Part shown: positions 14,206 to 15,286 of the stretch, piece by piece
Position numbering within the stretch: the first letter of the stretch is position 1
Layout: each line of letters begins with the position of its first letter
Assembly: GCA_023230485.1 (NCBI GenBank)
Contig: JALNXG010000079.1
Coordinates: 1 to 15,286, forward strand
Direction of reading: 5' to 3'
Length of the DNA: 15,286 nucleotides
Source: Melioribacteraceae bacterium
Lineage (GTDB): Bacteria > Bacteroidota > Ignavibacteria > Ignavibacteriales > Melioribacteraceae
Position numbers and translations under genes: made by a program
The notes under the pieces: generated by a model
Databases searched by the model: none
The model's input: only the letters and a program-made list of their open reading frames with translations
What the model was told of the DNA's origin: nothing

Positions 14206-15286
14206 TTATTTCTTCCTAGCCAAAAGTAATTCTTTCAAAATTTTATTTACAATCTGAGGATTAGCTTTTCCTTGAGAAAATTGCATTATTTTACCGACAA
14301 AAAATCCAATTAATTTTTCTTTACCCTTATTATATTCCTCTACTTCAGATGGATTCTCATCTATTACTTTATTGACGATTTCAACTATGTATGAATCATC
14401 GCTAATTTGGATCAAATTTTTCTCTTTTATAATTTCATCCGGAGACTTGTCTGAATTAATCAAATCTGGGACGATATCTCGCGCAGATTTATTACTAATA
14501 ATATTTTTATTAATTAGCTCAATTAGTTGTGCTGTTTTTTCGGGAGTAAGTTTTAATTCTTGAGGAGAAAGATTTAATTCATTAGAAAGTTTTAATACTT
14601 CTCCCATCGTCCAGTTACTTGCTGATTTGAAGTCTTTAGTATATTTAGTTACATCTTCAAAATAAAGAGCAAGTTCTTTTGAAGAAGTAAGAACTTCGGT
14701 ATCATATTGTGGAAGATTAAAATCATTTATGAAGCGATTTAATTTTGTCTCGGGAAGTTCAGGCAGTGTTTTGCGAACTTCATTTTTCCAATTCTCATCT
14801 ACATGAAGCTTTACTAAATCAGGATCGGGGAAATAACGATAGTCATGAGCTTCTTCTTTACTTCGCATAGGATATGCTTCGTTTTTATCTGCATTCCATA
14901 AAAGAGTTTGTTGAACTACTTTACCGCCATTTTCAACCAAAACAATTTGTCGTTCGATTTCAAAAGCTAAAGCACGTTCAACATTACGGAAAGAGTTCAT
15001 GTTTTTAATTTCAGTTTTAGTTCCGAGATAAGTTTCTCCTTTTGGACGAATTGAAATATTAGCATCGCACCTTAAAGAACCTTCTTCCATATTGCCATCG
15101 CATATTCCGAGATAAGTGAGGATTTGCTTTACCTTAGTGAGATATTGAAAAGCTTCGTTAGGCGAATTTAAGTCCGGTTCGGTAACAATTTCAATTAATG
15201 GAACGCCACAGCGATTAACGTCAACCAAAGTGCCGTACCCTTGATCGTGAATAGATTTGCCTGCATCTTCTTCAATGTGAATTCTT
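14206..15286 (-). CDS. gatB: Asp/Glu-tRNA(Asn/Gln) amidotransferase subunit B, partial (5' end outside window)
   Basis: GatB binds the misacylated Glu-tRNA(Gln) or Asp-tRNA(Asn) and, within GatCAB, amidates it with ammonia from GatA. The open frame continues to the window edge: upstream of 15228 it reads RIHIEEDAGKSIHDQGYGT before LVDVNRCGVPLIEI. The TTG at 15228 is therefore an internal Leu, not a start. Roughly the first 120-130 residues, including the zinc-binding Cys region, are missing because of the window boundary. Visible family segments are EEGSLRCDANISIRPKG, GTKTEIKNMNSFRNVERA, MRSKEEAHDYRYFPDPDL, and a C-terminal YqeY-like domain ending in GKANPQIVNKILKELL. The stop abuts the nfo ATG. 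The VDVNRC cysteine replaces the Ala common at that position. Confidence 0.97.
   Translation of the reverse strand, partial: RIHIEEDAGKSIHDQGYGTLVDVNRCGVPLIEIVTEPDLNSPNEAFQYLTKVKQILTYLGICDGNMEEGSLRCDANISIRPKGETYLGTKTEIKNMNSFRNVERALAFEIERQIVLVENGGKVVQQTLLWNADKNEAYPMRSKEEAHDYRYFPDPDLVKLHVDENWKNEVRKTLPELPETKLNRFINDFNLPQYDTEVLTSSKELALYFEDVTKYTKDFKSASNWTMGEVLKLSNELNLSPQELKLTPEKTAQLIELINKNIISNKSARDIVPDLINSDKSPDEIIKEKNLIQISDDSYIVEIVNKVIDENPSEVEEYNKGKEKLIGFFVGKIMQFSQGKANPQIVNKILKELLLARKK

Noticed and set aside
15226..15228. TTG as a start codon for GatB
   Set aside because: The frame remains open to the window edge and encodes conserved GatB residues (IHIEEDAGKS) upstream, so this is an internal Leu and the gene is merely cut by the window.
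1..15286. Mobile elements, CRISPR arrays, tRNAs, toxin-antitoxin or defence genes
   Set aside because: I looked for direct repeats, transposase or integrase motifs, cloverleaf-like GC-rich segments and unexplained frames; every substantial stretch is accounted for by housekeeping genes and their short spacers.

Overview
This window is ordinary chromosomal DNA: AT-rich, densely packed with housekeeping genes, and without any mobile element, CRISPR array, tRNA or rRNA that I can see. Gene content and protein style point to the Bacteroidota/Chlorobiota group, most likely an Ignavibacteria- or Kapabacteria-like lineage. The clues are the Bacteroidota-type omega subunit, an Omp85 protein ending in Phe, a DUF1460 amidase-like protein, the hybrid MaeB malic enzyme, and the yicC-gmk-rpoZ order. 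Clear Shine-Dalgarno sequences precede rpsB, tsf, frr, maeB, yicC, rpoZ and nfo. That fits a deeper branch better than the SD-poor Bacteroidia and Flavobacteriia. The taxonomic assignment is inference.

Layout. (1) 14-3289, plus strand: rpsB, tsf, pyrH and frr (ribosomal protein S2, EF-Ts, UMP kinase, ribosome recycling factor), the classic translation cluster. It is interrupted by a strong terminator-like hairpin between tsf and pyrH and closed by another after frr. (2) 3400-5652: maeB, a malic enzyme fused to a phosphotransacetylase-like domain, as a single-gene unit with its own terminator. (3) 5731-8484: a membrane-anchored YkuD (L,D-transpeptidase fold) protein whose catalytic Cys position is Ser, followed 3 nt later by an Omp85/BamA-TamA-type outer-membrane protein. 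(4) 8558-13331: a compact unit yicC, gmk, rpoZ, family-4 uracil-DNA glycosylase, dnaB and a secreted DUF1460 protein, with gaps of 3, 4, 12 and 4 nt and then a 4-nt overlap. (5) 13345-15286, minus strand: gatB (5' end beyond the window) followed directly by nfo (endonuclease IV), converging on the DUF1460 gene with only 13 nt between the stop codons.

How the genes work together. Block 1 supplies translation factors plus UMP phosphorylation. Block 3 is an envelope pair. Block 4 mixes RNA turnover, GMP kinase, RNA polymerase assembly, uracil excision, replicative helicase and cell-wall hydrolysis. Block 5 joins Gln-tRNA(Gln)/Asn-tRNA(Asn) amidation with AP-site incision. The uracil glycosylase and Nfo carry out consecutive steps of base excision repair and lie about 2.3 kb apart in opposing units.

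I found no convincing undescribed system. The best leads are the Cys-to-Ser change in the YkuD protein, the roughly 110-residue low-complexity tail on ribosomal protein S2, and the terminator hairpin just upstream of pyrH. No gene-free stretch exceeds about 110 bases.
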